NCBI RefSeq assembly: GCF_000757425.2
Contig: NZ_JPKR02000003.1
Location: 372,001 to 436,000, forward strand
From: Tatumella morbirosei
GTDB lineage: Bacteria; Pseudomonadota; Gammaproteobacteria; Enterobacterales; Enterobacteriaceae
Direction of reading: 5' to 3'
DNA: 64,000 bases
Positions 42,324 through 51,087 of the stretch are shown here, piece after piece (position 1 is the stretch's first letter; each line of letters begins with the position of its first letter). Under the pieces are notes generated by a model. It had not been told where the DNA came from, ran no database searches, and saw only the letters and a program-made list of their open reading frames with translations. Made by a program: the position numbers and the translations under genes.

Positions 42324-43126
42324 TGGAACGTTACTCATTACTATTTAACCGCCTGGCAGAACGTAAAGAAGGCGCGTTTGTCCCGTTCGTCACGCTCGGT
42401 GATCCTTCTTTTGAATTATCTCTGCAGATTATCGATGCGCTGGTCGAAGGCGGAGCCGATGCTCTTGAGCTCGGTTTCCCGTTCTCCGATCCACTGGCTG
42501 ACGGTCCGACCATACAGGCGGCAAACCTGCGGGCTTTCAGTGCCGGCATGAATACCGAAAAGAGCTTTGAAATCATCGCTCAGGTTCGTGGCAAATACCC
42601 TGATCTCCCTATCGGGCTACTGATTTATGCCAATTTGGTGTTCAGTCCGGGTATTGACAGCTTCTATTCCCGCTGTCAGAAGGCCGGAGTAGACTCGGTG
42701 CTGGTCGCGGATGTCCCGATGGAAGAGTCCAAGCCATTCCGGCAGTCAGCAATCCGGCATAATATTGCGCCTATTTTTGTCTGCCCCCCCAATGCCAGCG
42801 ATGATTTGTTACGTGAAATCGCCTCCCATGGACGCGGATACACTTATCTGCTCTCCCGTGCTGGTGTTACCGGAACCGAGAATAAAGCTGCACGGCCACT
42901 GCATCATATCATCAGTAAACTGCATGAGTATCACGCGGCTCCCCCGGTTCAGGGATTTGGTATTTCTGAGCCGTCACAGGTCAGGGACTCTATCGGAGCC
43001 GGCGCAGCAGGAGCAATTTCAGGTTCTGCAGTAGTTAAAATTATTGAACAGAATTTGCAACAACCTGCGGTAATGCTGCAGAAACTCACTGATTTTGCTG
43101 CCTCACTAAAAGCGGCTACCCGCTGA
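42323..43126 (+). CDS. trpA: TrpA tryptophan synthase alpha chain
   Basis: A 267-residue TIM barrel that releases indole from indole-3-glycerol phosphate and channels it to TrpB. The catalytic Glu and Asp are in [17 protein letters not shown] (about residues 45-61); the C-terminal phosphate site includes [10 protein letters not shown] and [10 protein letters not shown]. It is the last gene of trpEGDCBA; no convincing intrinsic terminator was found after it. Confidence 0.97.
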   Translation: MERYSLLFNRLAERKEGAFVPFVTLGDPSFELSLQIIDALVEGGADALELGFPFSDPLADGPTIQAANLRAFSAGMNTEKSFEIIAQVRGKYPDLPIGLLIYANLVFSPGIDSFYSRCQKAGVDSVLVADVPMEESKPFRQSAIRHNIAPIFVCPPNASDDLLREIASHGRGYTYLLSRAGVTGTENKAARPLHHIISKLHEYHAAPPVQGFGISEPSQVRDSIGAGAAGAISGSAVVKIIEQNLQQPAVMLQKLTDFAASLKAATR

Positions 43127-43257
43127 TTACTCAGGCCTTTGTTTTTTACCATGAAGGCCATTTAATCATGACACTGGTAGAATCCTGATTTATGGTTAAA
43201 CTACAAATGTACCGGAACTCACCGGGGTATGATGTTTAAAAAACAGGGAGACATTAA

Positions 43258-43572
43258 ATGAAGTTTATTAAAGTTTTAGCCAGTGCTGTGCTGGCATCTG
43301 TGGTGGCACTGTCATTAGCTGGTTGTGCTCCGGGCCCGAAAAAAGAAGGCACTGGCGGTTACATTGATGACACAGTGATTACTACCAAAGTAAAAGCACA
43401 ATTGTTGGGTACTAAAGAACTAAAATCGACCGAAATTAATGTTGAAACATTTAAAGGACGCGTACAGTTGAGCGGTTTTGTGGCAACGCCACAGGATGCC
43501 AGTCGCGCAGTAGAAGTTACCCGCAAAGTTCAGGGTGTCACTTCTGTTGTAAATAACATACAGATCAAGTAG
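43258..43572 (+). CDS. BON-domain lipoprotein
   Basis: A 104-residue predicted lipoprotein. The signal peptide ends in the lipobox LAGC (Cys about residue 23). One BON domain follows (DTVITTKVKAQLLG...INVETFKGRVQLSGFV...VQGVTSVVNNIQIK), as in OsmY/DolP-type periplasmic proteins that associate with membranes. GGGAG precedes the ATG. It occupies the trpA-ompW gap where E. coli has yciG and may act in the outer-membrane stress response; specific role unknown. Confidence 0.85.
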   Translation: MKFIKVLASAVLASVVALSLAGCAPGPKKEGTGGYIDDTVITTKVKAQLLGTKELKSTEINVETFKGRVQLSGFVATPQDASRAVEVTRKVQGVTSVVNNIQIK

Positions 43573-43586
43573 TTATTCTGTTTTAC

Positions 43587-43614
43587 AAAAAAGGCCGGGT
43601 AACCGGCCTTTTTT
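43587..43614. terminator. bidirectional terminator, BON gene/ompW
   Basis: AAAAAAGGCCGG-GTAA-CCGGCCTTTTTT, a perfect 12-bp A/T-flanked stem between convergent stops. Confidence 0.93.
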
Positions 43615-43633
43615 ATGACAGCAATGGTGTGAA

Positions 43634-44266
43634 TCAGAAGTTATAGCCGACGCCAAAGAAGAATACCCAAGGGTTAATATTCGTTTTAATACTTTGCTGG
43701 TCATCGCCTGCTTTAAATTTAACTTTAGTATTAATATCCATATACCAGACTGAAGCATTCAGCATCCAGTGCTGATTAATCTGATAATCCATACCCAGCT
43801 GTCCGGCCACACCTACCGAATCCTTCACATGCAGATCGCTCAGACCTGCTGCACGACCAGTATCATTGAATTTATTATTAAAGAAAGTGGTGTAATTAAG
43901 CCCGATACCGGCATAAGGCTGGAATTTCGAGGTATTGTCCAGGAAGTAATACTGCGCCATTAATGTAGGTGGCAACTGATGCACGGTCGCCAGAGTTCCC
44001 GTTGGACCAAGCCCTACTTTATGACGGAACGGAGTCGCTGCCAGTAATTCCACACCAATATGGTCAGTGGCCATATAAGTGAAAGTTAATCCCAGTTGAG
44101 TATTGTTGCTGACATTAAACTCACCCAGGCCCAGCACATTATCTGACCCACCGGTCGGACGTACCGTTGCGCTTCCAGCCCTGATAAAGAAATCACCAGC
44201 CTGATGCGCAGAAGCTACTGCAGGCAGCAGGGCTGCAATCAGTAACCCAATTTTTCCGATTTTCAT
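43634..44266 (-). CDS. ompW: OmpW outer-membrane beta-barrel protein
   Basis: A 210-residue small eight-stranded outer-membrane porin. The signal peptide (MKIGKIGLLIAALLPAVASA) is followed by mature HQAGDFFIRAGSATVRPT and the conserved NTQLGLTFTYMATDHIGVELLAATPF; the C-terminal residue is Phe (FFFGVGYNF), as needed for barrel assembly. The ATG at 44266 is preferred; an in-frame GTG at 44272 is also possible. A perfect FNR-type palindrome lies about 145 bp upstream. Confidence 0.95.
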   Translation of the reverse strand: MKIGKIGLLIAALLPAVASAHQAGDFFIRAGSATVRPTGGSDNVLGLGEFNVSNNTQLGLTFTYMATDHIGVELLAATPFRHKVGLGPTGTLATVHQLPPTLMAQYYFLDNTSKFQPYAGIGLNYTTFFNNKFNDTGRAAGLSDLHVKDSVGVAGQLGMDYQINQHWMLNASVWYMDINTKVKFKAGDDQQSIKTNINPWVFFFGVGYNF

Positions 44267-44646
44267 AGCCACTCTTCTCCTGAAACGTCTTCACTTTATA
44301 GTTATCAATGTGAACAATCGTTAAATTGTCATTGGTTGTTGCTATGTTTAACGCGAATCAGACAGAAAATCATGTCTTTCCCTGGATAAAAAATAGTTAA
44401 AAAACAAAGCCTTGATTTAGATCAATTTTCAGCACAACACAATCCCGCTTTTTGACTAAAAAAATTGTCTTAGGGCGTTATGTCCAGGCGTGAGCCCTTA
44501 TGGAATTTTGCAATAACACGTCAGAAGTGATTAAGGAAACAGCGACCGGCGATAAAAACAGAAAGTTATGTAAGTCAGGGTGCCCGTCAGCAGGGTTAAC
44601 ATGTACAATCTTCGGGTTAATTCATTTGTTTCCCAAAGGAGTGTAC
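44267..44646. other. ompW/yciC divergent intergenic region
   Basis: About 380 bp with no gene. It holds the FNR-like site at 44412-44425 and AT-rich promoter-like sequence for both flanking genes. An upstream in-frame extension of yciC to 44500 has no homology and is treated as leader. Confidence 0.5.
44412..44425. promoter_or_regulatory. FNR-type site upstream of ompW
   Basis: TTGATTTAGATCAA is a perfect match to the FNR consensus TTGAT-N4-ATCAA. It lies between divergent ompW and yciC, 146 bp from the ompW start and 222 bp from yciC. E. coli ompW is known to be FNR-responsive. Confidence 0.75.
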
Positions 44647-45381
44647 ATGTCTCTCACGGCCAGCTCGTTATACCGTGATACTGCAAATTTTTTGCGTCAC
44701 CAACTGCCAGCGATTACCCTGATTGCACTGGCCAGCGCCCTGGTTAGCGTGATACTGGGAACCGTTTTTTCTCCGGACGCAGATCAGGTTGCGGCGCTGA
44801 TGCAAGGGGATGACAATGCCGGGTCACTGATTACCGTTCTGCAAAATATGACCCCGGATCAACAGAAGGTTTTGTTGCATACCTCTGCTGTTGGAACGCT
44901 GTCTGCATTGATTGGTAATACCTTACTGCTTGGGGGAATGTTGGTCTTAATTCCATCGGTCTCTGCGGGTAAGAAAATGAGTGCTCTCGGTGCCATTGGT
45001 GCCTCAGTGGGATTTTTGCCTGCCTTACTGATCCAGACCTTTCTGGTGACGTTAATTGTTCAGATCGGTTTTATGGTCCTGATGGTTCCGGGTATTTTAC
45101 TGACCATCCTGTTTGCACTGGCACCCGTGTTACTCAGCCAGAAACGTGGCGGAATTATCGGGACGATGAAACTCAGTGTCCCTATGGCCTGGAAAAATAT
45201 TAAATCACTGGCCCCTGCAGTGGTGTGCTGGCTGGCAGGAAAAGTGTTGCTGATGTTCATTTTTGCTTCACAGACACTGCTGCCTGCGACTACAGCAGCA
45301 GTGATCGCTACTACTCTGGGTAATTTGCTGTCAGCGGTACTGGTCATCTACCTGTTCCGCCTGTATATGCTGATTCGTTAA
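44647..45381 (+). CDS. yciC: YciC inner-membrane protein (UPF0259)
   Basis: A 244-residue polytopic membrane protein (E. coli YciC 247). It begins MSLTASSLYRDTANFLRHQ and has about six hydrophobic segments. The ATG at 44647 has AAAGGAG seven bases upstream and matches the family start. Followed by yciB and yciA in the E. coli order. Function unknown. Confidence 0.92.
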   Translation: MSLTASSLYRDTANFLRHQLPAITLIALASALVSVILGTVFSPDADQVAALMQGDDNAGSLITVLQNMTPDQQKVLLHTSAVGTLSALIGNTLLLGGMLVLIPSVSAGKKMSALGAIGASVGFLPALLIQTFLVTLIVQIGFMVLMVPGILLTILFALAPVLLSQKRGGIIGTMKLSVPMAWKNIKSLAPAVVCWLAGKVLLMFIFASQTLLPATTAAVIATTLGNLLSAVLVIYLFRLYMLIR

Positions 45382-45434
45382 TCATCGGTATTTTTTTCGG
45401 CTTATTTCGGTAAGCCGTATTATTCGGACCTGTT

Positions 45435-45971
45435 ATGAAACAATTACTGGACTTTCTGCCGCTTGTCGTCTTCTTCGTGTTTTATAAGTTATATGACATC
45501 TTTGTCGCCTCCGGTGCGCTTATTGCTGCTACGGCCATCGCATTAGTTGTCAGTTGGGTGCTGTATCGTAAGCTGGAAAAAATGACCATCATTACCTTCC
45601 TGCTGGTCACTATCTTTGGCTCACTGACACTTATTTTCCACAATGATGAATTTATTAAGTGGAAAGTAACCGTTATCTATACTTTGTTTGCTGCAGCGTT
45701 ACTGTTTAGTCAGTGGTGGATGGAACAACCACTGATTCAGTCAATGCTGGGTAAAGAACTCGAATTACCCGCCCCGGTATGGCGTAAACTAAACAGTGCC
45801 TGGGCAGTTTTCTTCTTTATTTGCGGATTAGTAAATATTTATGTCGCTTTTTGGTTGCCTGAATCATTATGGGTTAACTTTAAAGTGTTCGGTCTGACAG
45901 CATTGACCCTGCTGTTTACCGCTGCCAGTGGTTTATATATCTGGCGTCATCTGCCACGTGAAGAAAAGTAA
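45435..45971 (+). CDS. yciB: YciB inner-membrane septation-related protein
   Basis: A 178-residue intracellular septation protein A family member with about five transmembrane segments. It begins [18 protein letters not shown] and has [14 protein letters not shown] and [14 protein letters not shown] as in E. coli YciB (179 aa). In E. coli YciB affects envelope synthesis and interacts with elongation and division proteins. Confidence 0.95.
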   Translation: MKQLLDFLPLVVFFVFYKLYDIFVASGALIAATAIALVVSWVLYRKLEKMTIITFLLVTIFGSLTLIFHNDEFIKWKVTVIYTLFAAALLFSQWWMEQPLIQSMLGKELELPAPVWRKLNSAWAVFFFICGLVNIYVAFWLPESLWVNFKVFGLTALTLLFTAASGLYIWRHLPREEK

Positions 45972-46021
45972 TCCCATCATGGCCTGCCCGCAGGCCCCCG
46001 GGAAAAATACAGAGAATAAAA

Positions 46022-46441
46022 ATGACTCAAAGTCTGAGACAACCGCAAGGTGAAATGGTGTTGCGTACACTGGCTATGCCGGCAGATACCAACGCCAATG
46101 GTGATATTTTTGGTGGCTGGTTAATGTCCCAGATGGACATGGGTGGAGCAATTCTGGCAAAAGAAATCGCTAATGGTCGTGTCGTCACTGTTCGGGTCGA
46201 TGGCATGACATTTCTGAAACCAGTCGCGATTGGCGATGTGGTCAGTTGTCATGCGCGTTGTATCCGTACCGGTAATAGTTCGATCACCATCAATGTTGAA
46301 GTCTGGATAAAGAAAGTATCCTCTGAGCCTATAGGTCAGAGTTACTGTACTACCGAAGCGGTCTTTATTTATGTTGCGGTCGATGAGCACGGCAAATCAA
46401 GAGCGCTGAGTGAGCCTGTAGCTAACAAGACTTACCCCTGA
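46022..46441 (+). CDS. yciA: YciA acyl-CoA thioesterase
   Basis: A 139-residue hot-dog-fold thioesterase hydrolysing acyl-CoAs. The conserved GDIFGGWLMSQMDMGGAILA motif carries the catalytic Asp; VTVRVDGMTFLKPV follows. Similar in length to E. coli YciA (132). It is convergent with tonB across a strong bidirectional terminator. Confidence 0.95.
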   Translation: MTQSLRQPQGEMVLRTLAMPADTNANGDIFGGWLMSQMDMGGAILAKEIANGRVVTVRVDGMTFLKPVAIGDVVSCHARCIRTGNSSITINVEVWIKKVSSEPIGQSYCTTEAVFIYVAVDEHGKSRALSEPVANKTYP

Positions 46442-46460
46442 TTCGATGAATTGTCGCTGT

Positions 46461-46488
46461 AAAAAAAGCGCATCACTGCGCTTTTTTT
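46461..46488. terminator. bidirectional terminator, yciA/tonB
   Basis: AAAAAAAGCGCA-TCAC-TGCGCTTTTTTT, a perfect 12-bp stem with A/T ends between convergent yciA and tonB. Confidence 0.93.
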
Positions 46489-46501
46489 ACTTATCATCGG
46501 G

Positions 46502-47296
46502 TTACTCAACGGTTGAGCTGCCATCAATTTTAAACACGATATTCATCGTCAGACCTTTGCCTGGCTTACCGCTTTGATAACGCCAGCGCCGCATTGCCTG
46601 CTTAACCTCACGATCGAACATATTTTTGGGCTGGGCTTCGATGATCCGGGCATTCTCCACATTACCGTTGGCATCCACATCAAACTGAACTTTTACCCGT
46701 CCTTCAAGGTGAAAGGCCAGTGCTCGTGCCGGATAGCTTGGACTGGTAATACTGACAGCCTGTGGTTTACCCTGGGAAATGCTCTGCTGATCTGTTTTAG
46801 ACTTTTCTGGTGCCGTCTGGGCTTTCGTCTGGTCTGCCGGATTGACCTTCTGCTGAGCCGTCAGCGTTTCTCTGTTCTCAGTAGGTTTTTCTTCATGCTT
46901 CACCACTGGTTTTGGCTTAACCGCTTTTTTCTTCACCTCGCGGTGTTTCTTAACCTCAGGCTTAGGTTTTGGTTTAGGCTCAGGCTTTTCGATCGGTACC
47001 GGTTTATCCAACTGAGGGGTCGGTGCAGGATCCGGCTCAGGAGCGGGCTGAGGCTGAACCTCCTGCGGTGGCGGTGTGACAGGTTGTGTCACTGGCTGTG
47101 GCTGACTTATTGCAGCCTGAGTCTGAACTTCCGGCGCTACCATAGAAACATCAATAGCTGCCTGAGGCGTAGGCACATTCAGGACCTGATTAAATGACGC
47201 ATACAACAATCCGGCAACTACCGCGCCATGTAAAGCGACTGATACCAGCATGGATAATGATAAACGTTTAGGAAATTCTTCAGTCAAAGTGCTCAT
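46502..47296 (-). CDS. tonB: TonB energy transducer
   Basis: A 264-residue periplasmic-spanning protein that couples the proton-motive force to outer-membrane receptors. The N-terminal signal anchor (LSLSMLVSVALHGAVVAGLLYASF) contains the functional Ser/His face; a long Pro-rich section with EP and KP repeats (PEPDPAPTPQLDKP, KPKPKPE) follows; the C-terminal domain includes SYPARALAFHLEGRVKVQFDVDANGNVENARI. It is longer than E. coli TonB (239), the difference lying in the proline-rich spacer and following linker. Confidence 0.96.
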   Translation of the reverse strand: MSTLTEEFPKRLSLSMLVSVALHGAVVAGLLYASFNQVLNVPTPQAAIDVSMVAPEVQTQAAISQPQPVTQPVTPPPQEVQPQPAPEPDPAPTPQLDKPVPIEKPEPKPKPKPEVKKHREVKKKAVKPKPVVKHEEKPTENRETLTAQQKVNPADQTKAQTAPEKSKTDQQSISQGKPQAVSITSPSYPARALAFHLEGRVKVQFDVDANGNVENARIIEAQPKNMFDREVKQAMRRWRYQSGKPGKGLTMNIVFKIDGSSTVE

Positions 47297-47327
47297 AGCT
47301 GTCTGGTTGGTTCAGTGATGGCTCATT

Positions 47328-47346
47328 GTAAATGCAAATAGCAATC
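47328..47346 (-). promoter_or_regulatory. probable Fur box of tonB
   Basis: On the minus strand GATTGCTATTTGCATTTAC, 32 bp upstream of the tonB start, closely resembles the E. coli tonB promoter Fur region as I remember it. It matches the 19-bp Fur palindrome only moderately. Confidence 0.55.
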
Positions 47347-47451
47347 AGTTTCAATACGTATTCCTGACTCAGTTGTGCCATTTTATTTGCACTGATGTCA
47401 CGCATAGCTTAAGTTTGAGCTCTCAACTTTTTGTCGTAAGAGAGAATCACC

Positions 47452-47748
47452 GTGTTATATGTCATTTACGCTGAAGATTTTCCGGAATCACTCGAAAAAC
47501 GTCTGTCTGTTCGCCCTGCTCATCTGGCCCGCCTGCAACTGTTGCAGGATGAAGGTCGACTGATCGTCGCAGGCCCCATGCCAGCAGTCGACAGTAATGA
47601 TCCCGGCGTCGCCGGATTTACTGGTTCTAGTGTGATAGCAGAGTTTCCTTCCCTTGAAGTCGCACAATCATGGGCCAACGATGACCCTTACGTGGCGGCA
47701 GGTGTTTATCAGAACGTCAGTGTAAAACCCTTCAAACGGGTGTTCTGA
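47452..47748 (+). CDS. yciI: YciI family protein
   Basis: A 98-residue ferredoxin-like-fold protein (YCII family). It reads [20 protein letters not shown]...[21 protein letters not shown], matching E. coli YciI over its full length, including the conserved His and Asp residues ([10 protein letters not shown]). The start is GTG at 47452, after AAGAGAG. Enzymatic role is unproven. Confidence 0.94.
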   Translation: MLYVIYAEDFPESLEKRLSVRPAHLARLQLLQDEGRLIVAGPMPAVDSNDPGVAGFTGSSVIAEFPSLEVAQSWANDDPYVAAGVYQNVSVKPFKRVF

Positions 47749-48314
47749 GATTTAACAGATTTATTCAGACACAACTGGTTAAATGAATACTCCCCGGACA
47801 ATGAATACGAAAGGTATGCAATCTGGTACAAAATATTTTTTGTTCGGGCTTTAATATTGCGTTAACGGGGATACAACCTCACGCGGAAATATCAGCCATG
47901 AGTTCCGTGATGAATCATCGGCAGTTCAGGAGACAATGTACTTTTTGCCAAAGTAAATATTCTGGTATTTTACCCTGTCAGCCTTTTTTGTCCCCTGCCC
48001 GATACTCTCATGAAAATACCGGCACTTCCCATTTCCGTAAACCTCACTTATTCCATACTTCACAGGCTGTGGGCATGCCTGTACATCGCTCGGTTGTTTT
48101 ACCCCTGCGGGCAACAGACTGAAAACATTCCCTGGATCTGTTGCTGGTAGCTGTCAGTTTAGCCCGGGAATACTCAGTAACTTTTGGTTGGCAGGTCAAT
48201 CAGTTTTCGAGACTCACCACTACGTTTGATCCAGGTGAATATCACTGTCTCCGGGATTTTTATACTGAATCACGTAATCTGTTTAACATTAAAAACCCTT
48301 CCGGAGACCGAATT
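47749..48314. other. 566-bp gene-poor region after yciI
   Basis: No recognisable gene on either strand. Short open stretches exist on the plus strand (47898-48122, 48141 onward) but have no recognised homology. E. coli has kch near this point, but no kch remnant could be recognised. It might encode a small RNA or be the leader of the small gene at 48315; neither can be shown from the sequence. Confidence 0.45.
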
Positions 48315-48413
48315 ATGAATGCAGAATTCTTCCCGGGTGCTGGTGTCTTGATCTGGCTGGCGTATGTCGTGTGGATTGCCGGATACTATGGCCATGTACT
48401 GAGCAGTTTTTAA
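48315..48413 (+). CDS. possible 32-residue single-pass membrane protein
   Basis: ATG at 48315 with GGAGA seven bases upstream opens a 32-codon gene, MNAEFFPGAGVLIWLAYV followed by VWIAGYYGHVLSSF. The product is one hydrophobic helix with a short polar N-terminus, resembling many enterobacterial small membrane proteins in design. It can be extended in-frame to 48141, but that part lacks character. A hairpin (TCCGCT...AGCGGA, 48429-48454) follows. No family recognised; could be spurious. Confidence 0.4.
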   Translation: MNAEFFPGAGVLIWLAYVVWIAGYYGHVLSSF

Positions 48414-48461
48414 AACCATTGAGATTTCCGCTACTGAGGCATCAGCAGCGGAGATAAGATT

Positions 48462-48659
48462 TCAGAAATAATGTTTTGCCTGGCAACTACTTTCAGACAA
48501 TTTAAATAATAATGATCTGCGCTGTTGCTTTGCCAACTGATGCCTAATCAGCCTGATATGGGTATAACGTCTGGATTGCGCTTCAAGCCAGCGGATTTTT
48601 CGCCGGTTGGTCTGACGAGCCATTCTCCAGCGTCCAACTTCATTTCTGCTTCTTCTCAT
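48462..48659 (-). CDS. yciY: YciY family small basic protein
   Basis: A 65-residue very basic protein beginning MRRSRNEVGRWRMARQ, with KIRWLEAQSRRY and QQRRSLLF. It corresponds to E. coli YciY (57 aa; SRTEVGRWRMQRQ) and sits next to clsA, divergent from it, as in E. coli. The ATG at 48659 has GGGGAG six bases upstream; a GTG one codon earlier is less likely. Function unknown. Confidence 0.85.
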   Translation of the reverse strand: MRRSRNEVGRWRMARQTNRRKIRWLEAQSRRYTHIRLIRHQLAKQQRRSLLFKLSESSCQAKHYF

Positions 48660-48796
48660 CACTCTCTCCCCTGAGTATTACCAAACCAGTATACGCGCTT
48701 CATGCCGGGATCCAACGCCGGTTTCAGAAAAGGTTTTACAATATCACAACTCAACGTACACTCAGATAACGAAAGCGTGAACCGGACTTCCACTTA

Positions 48797-50258
48797 ATGA
48801 CGATTTTTTATTCACTGGTTAACGGGTTGATATTGTTTGGCTACTGGCTATTAATTGCCAGTGTCACTCTCAGAATCCTGATGAAACGCCGGACTGTTTC
48901 TTCTTCTATGGTTTGGTTGCTTATCATCTACATATTGCCCTTAGTGGGAATTATTGCTTACCTGAGTTTTGGTGAATTATATCTGGGTAAACGGCGTGCG
49001 GAGCGCGCCAGAACGATGTGGCCTGCCACCGCTCGCTGGATGGTGGAATTAAAAAACTCTTCACACATTTTCGCGACCAGTACCAGTAATGTTGCCAGCG
49101 CTATCTTCCGGTTATGTGAGCACCGCCACGGCATTCCCGGAGTAAAAGGAAACCAACTGGAATTACTGACCAGTTCCGATGACGTCATGCATGCCCTGAT
49201 TCGGGATATCAATAAGGCTCAGCATAATATTGAGATGGGTTTTTTATATCTGGCAGCCTGGCGGTCTGGCTGATGAAGTGGCACAAGCCTTTATTGAAGC
49301 CGCCGGGCGCGGAGTTTTCTGCCGGTTAATGCTGGACTCCGCCGGTAGCAGGACATTTTTCCGCAGTGGGTGGCCAAAGAAATTCCGTGATGCAGGAATT
49401 GAGGTGGTTGAATCTCTACAGGTTAATCTGTTCAGGGTATTCCTGCGCCGGATGGATCTCCGTCAGCACCGTAAAATCGTGCTGATTGATAACCGGATCG
49501 CTTACACCGGAAGTATGAACCTGGTTGACCCGCGGTTCTTTAAACAAGATGCCGGTGTGGGACAGTGGGTTGACCTGATGGCCCGAATGGAAGGTCCAGT
49601 CGCTATCACTCTGGGAATTGTCTTTTGCTGTGACTGGGAGATTGAAACCGGTAAGCGCATTCTGCCACCACAGCCTGACCAGGCCGTGATGCCATTTGAA
49701 GAAGCCAGCGGACATATTATTCAGGTGATTGCTTCGGGTCCGGGCTTCCCCGACGATATGATCCATCAGGCGCTGCTGACAGCTATTTATTCAGCGCGTG
49801 AAGAGCTGGTGATGACCACGCCTTACTTTGTTCCCAGCGATGACCTGTTACACGCCATTTGTACTGCGGCACTTCGTGGTGTTGATGTCAGCCTGATAGT
49901 GCCAAAGAAAAATGATTCACTACTGGTAGGCTGGGCAAGTCGAGCTTTCTTTAACGAGCTTCTGGATGCAGGGGTTAAGATTTATCAGTTTTCCGACGGT
50001 TTACTGCACACCAAAAGCGTGCTGGTCGACGGTGAGCTCAGTCTGGTGGGCACCGTAAACCTTGATATGAGAAGCCTGTGGCTCAATTTTGAGGTCACAC
50101 TGGTCATTGATGATATCGATTTTGGAAATGATGTCTCACTGGTTCAACAGGACTATATTCAGCGCTCAGAATTACTCGATGCTAAAGAATGGGCAAAACG
50201 GCCGTATTGGCGTCGGATAGTCGAACGACTGTTTTACTTCTTCAGTCCTTTGCTGTAA
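48797..50258 (+). pseudogene. clsA: clsA cardiolipin synthase A gene with a one-base frameshift
   Basis: ClsA is a membrane phospholipase-D-type cardiolipin synthase. The first part (48797-49273) carries two N-terminal membrane helices and continues to HNIEMGF, then stops after an unrelated tail. The second frame (from about 49230) continues [14 protein letters not shown] to the C-terminus and contains both HKD motifs ([36 protein letters not shown]). At 49237-49245 the sequence GGGTTTTTT has one base too many: removing a G restores [13 protein letters not shown] exactly as in E. coli. Either a real frameshift mutation or a sequencing error; without correction, no full-length enzyme. Confidence 0.9.
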
Positions 50259-50297
50259 AAAAGGCCGCATACACACTATTAAAAGTACAGGCTCATC

Positions 50298-50621
50298 ATG
50301 GATCTTAACAATCGTCTTACCGAAGATGAAACGCTGGAGCAGGCGTACGATATTTTTCTCGAACTGGCAGGAGATAATCTCGACCCGGCAGATATTATTC
50401 TGTTTAACTTACAGTTCGAAGAGCGTGGTGGTGCGGAGTTATTCGATCCGTCAGAAGACTGGAGTGAACATGTCGACTTTGATTTAAATCCGGACTTCTT
50501 TGCCGAAGTCGTTATTGGTTTAGGGGAAGCCGATGGTGAACCTATTACCGATGTCTTTGCCCGGGTTCTGCTGTGTCGTGAAAAGGACCACAAACTTTGT
50601 CATATCCTATGGCGTGAATAG
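50298..50621 (+). CDS. yciU: YciU family acidic protein (UPF0263/DUF440)
   Basis: A 107-residue acidic protein, proposed DNA-mimic family (DUF440). It reads [23 protein letters not shown]...[16 protein letters not shown]...[18 protein letters not shown], near-identical to E. coli YciU (109 aa). It lies directly after clsA. In E. coli oppABCDF and ychE separate yciU from adhE; here adhE follows at once. Confidence 0.94.
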   Translation: MDLNNRLTEDETLEQAYDIFLELAGDNLDPADIILFNLQFEERGGAELFDPSEDWSEHVDFDLNPDFFAEVVIGLGEADGEPITDVFARVLLCREKDHKLCHILWRE

Positions 50622-51087
50622 CCCGGAGGTGCCCGCCAGGGCATCCCTGTTCTTTGCATGCTCTGTTCCGCTACGCCTCACCGCGATCCGACTCAGCAAT
50701 ACCAAAGTCTGAGACCTTAATTTCAATTTTCTCTTCCGATAAGTTACTGTTGCCTTTCCTCATATTGCTTAACCCGATAAATCAGATTTAACATTCCGCT
50801 TGTTCTGCATCTGTATCGCACCTTGAAGCCAACTTAAATATAAATATTATTTAACAATAACGACACAATATCACACTATTCCACTAGCTGAATGGTATCA
50901 GCTTGAGCATAATTTGATCTGCATCAGTGCCCGCTTTGCAACATCCCGGTAATCTATTCTCAACCAGACTTCATAACTTCATGCTGATATGAGATTCTTT
51001 TAGTAAGCACCGTGCAATGGCGGGCAGTAGCAGAAATCTGACACGTATGTTTACTAAAAAAGTTTAATTTTCCTTCAGGAGATAAGC
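50622..51087. promoter_or_regulatory. adhE upstream region
   Basis: A 466-bp region with no gene. It is consistent with the long 5' regulatory region known for adhE. An FNR-like site is at 50914-50927. The ribosome-binding site is AGGAG at 51078-51082 before the ATG at 51088. Confidence 0.5.
50914..50927. promoter_or_regulatory. FNR-like site upstream of adhE
   Basis: TTGATCTGCATCAG differs from TTGAT-N4-ATCAA by one base and lies 160 bp upstream of adhE, a gene of anaerobic fermentation. Called by eye. Confidence 0.45.

Noticed and set aside
43136-43163. GGCCTT...AAGGCC inverted repeat after trpA as trp terminator
   Set aside because: Only a 6-bp stem with the T run in the loop rather than after the stem; not an intrinsic terminator.
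46574-47197. 207-codon open frame opposite tonB, rich in Leu/Arg/Trp
   Set aside because: Its composition is the complement of the Pro/Lys/Glu repeats of tonB; a shadow of the repetitive coding sequence.
47898-48122. 74-codon open frame after yciI
   Set aside because: No ribosome-binding site of note, no recognised domain, and composition unlike the neighbouring genes.
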